Origin: Lachnospiraceae bacterium EP-SM-12S-S03
GTDB lineage: Bacteria; Bacillota; Clostridia; Lachnospirales; Lachnospiraceae
Length of the DNA: 22,919 nucleotides
Assembly (NCBI GenBank): GCA_020540725.1
Contig: JAJBSL010000034.1
Coordinates: forward strand, 1-22,919
Reading direction: 5' to 3'
Positions 22,461 to 22,919 of the stretch are shown piece after piece (the first letter of the stretch is position 1; every line of letters starts with the position of its first letter). The notes beneath the pieces were generated by a model. That model did not search any database, had not been told where the DNA came from, and saw nothing but the letters and a program-made list of their open reading frames with translations. The position numbers and the translations under genes are program-made.

Positions 22461-22690
22461 AATAATTTTTCCTTATCAATATAGTTATAAATGTATGCCG
22501 CACGATATTTGGATATGGGTCAGAATTGTTGGAGTGCACAGCACAAAGCAATTCGTGCGGCATCGTTTGATTTCAATATCATAATAAGAGTATGCTATAA
22601 ATTGAATGGTAATACAATGGTCTTTTGCATGATTTACGCTGTTTTTCGGGAAATAAAATATAAAATTGAAGAAAAATGTAAAAAATTGAA
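22461..22690. other. Non-coding stretch between radical SAM gene and rRNA promoters
   Basis: About 230 bp without a credible gene. It holds the inverted repeat described separately and AT-rich DNA with no clear promoter for the radical SAM gene. The A/T-rich part next to the rRNA promoter may act as an upstream element for RNA polymerase. Confidence 0.7.
22495..22563. other. GC-rich multi-part inverted repeat of unknown role
   Basis: ATGCCGCACGA (22495-22505) is perfectly complementary to TCGTGCGGCAT (22553-22563). Inside, AATTG 22524-22528 pairs with CAATT 22549-22553, and GTGC 22534-22537 pairs with GCAC 22541-22544. It is much richer in G and C than the DNA around it, has no T-run after it, and lies 34 nt upstream of the radical SAM start. 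It could be a structured leader of that gene or a small RNA. I do not recognise it. Confidence 0.5.
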
Positions 22691-22698
22691 AAAAGTTG

Positions 22699-22727
22699 TT
22701 GACATCCGGTGATATCTTTGATATTAT
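22699..22727 (+). promoter_or_regulatory. rRNA operon promoter P1
   Basis: The -35 is a perfect TTGACA at 22699-22704, the spacer is 17 bp, and the -10 is TATTAT at 22722-22727. An A-rich tract before it looks like an UP element. Confidence 0.85.
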
Positions 22728-22791
22728 AACTAAGCGCTTGTGAGACAGGCAAACACATCACAAACAACTTTCAAAAAAATAAAAAAAGTTG

Positions 22792-22820
22792 TTGACAAAG
22801 AAACAAAGATGTGATATTCT
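22792..22820 (+). promoter_or_regulatory. rRNA operon promoter P2
   Basis: The -35 is TTGACA at 22792-22797, the spacer is 17 bp, and the -10 is TATTCT at 22815-22820. The same AAAAAGTTG-type stretch precedes the -35 in P1 and P2, 93 bp apart, as in tandem rRNA promoters of Firmicutes. Confidence 0.85.
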
Positions 22821-22826
22821 AATATG

Positions 22827-22919
22827 GCTGTCGCAAGAGAGTGAAAACAAAAAAGAACCTTGATAATTAAACAATAGACAACAACACAAACCTGAAAATT
22901 CTTAAGAGAATAAATTCAG
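22827..22919 (+). other. Leader of an rRNA operon (upstream of 16S, gene outside window)
   Basis: After P2 comes the AACCTTGATAATTAAACA-type sequence at about 22856-22873, which is usual in Firmicutes 16S leaders. The last bases (22892-22919) form an imperfect hairpin between CTGAA and TTCAG, probably part of the processing stem. No 16S rRNA sequence is reached. Confidence 0.78.

Noticed and set aside
22491..22712. Open frame of 73 codons across the inverted repeat and rRNA promoter P1
   Set aside because: No ribosome site, low-complexity lysine-rich end, and it runs through promoter sequence.
22763..22793. AACAACTT ... AAGTTGTT before rRNA promoter P2, resembling the permease operator
   Set aside because: The spacer is 15 bp instead of 12, and the AAAGTTGTTGACA stretch recurs before P1 without a left partner. 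It is better read as upstream and -35 sequence of rRNA promoters.

Overview
The window reads as ordinary chromosome of a low-GC, Gram-positive anaerobe of the class Clostridia, most likely a gut Lachnospiraceae (Dorea / Mediterraneibacter / Blautia-like; the genus cannot be fixed from the sequence alone). The clues are strong AGGAGG-type ribosome sites before nearly every gene, an AT-leaning coding sequence, a tetrahydrofolate riboswitch before folT, a DUF4364 gene, a CBS/DRTGG-type pyrophosphatase, and an rRNA promoter region of the Firmicutes type.

Layout, left to right. (1) A tRNA-Gly(GCC) at the edge, then a two-gene unit: a GntR-type regulator with a C-terminal RCK_C domain (BusR-like architecture, a candidate cyclic-di-AMP sensor) and D-alanine-D-alanine ligase, closed by a strong terminator. 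(2) An APC-family permease whose promoter is covered by two copies of the same 30-bp palindrome, centred exactly 36 bp apart. (3) A folate operon: promoter, THF riboswitch, folT, thyA, folA. (4) ilvE with its own consensus promoter and an unusually long perfect hairpin at its stop codon. (5) A very AT-rich CPBP-family membrane protease gene between two terminators, probably a later arrival. (6) A strong promoter driving an unrecognised 300-residue protein, followed by a small MerR-type HTH protein, a methyltransferase, hslO (Hsp33) and nadE. (7) On the minus strand, a two-domain S1 RNA-binding protein; divergent from it, a family II pyrophosphatase with CBS and DRTGG regulatory domains and a flavin reductase-like protein. 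(8) A polysaccharide deacetylase, tcdA and rarA in tight succession. (9) On the minus strand, a bacitracin/lantibiotic-type ABC transporter pair with an operator-like dyad on its promoter, and a radical SAM protein / DUF4364 pair that overlap by 8 nt. (10) At the right edge, tandem promoters and the leader of an rRNA operon whose 16S gene must lie just outside.

Most of the window is housekeeping: folate and thymidylate synthesis, branched-chain amino acid transamination, NAD synthesis, redox chaperoning, tRNA modification and replication-fork rescue. The regulatory DNA is the most interesting part. The best candidate for something undescribed is the pairing of the BusR-like regulator with the tandem palindromes before the APC permease, about 1.2 kb away. 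I found no CRISPR array, insertion sequence, prophage, toxin-antitoxin or defence locus.
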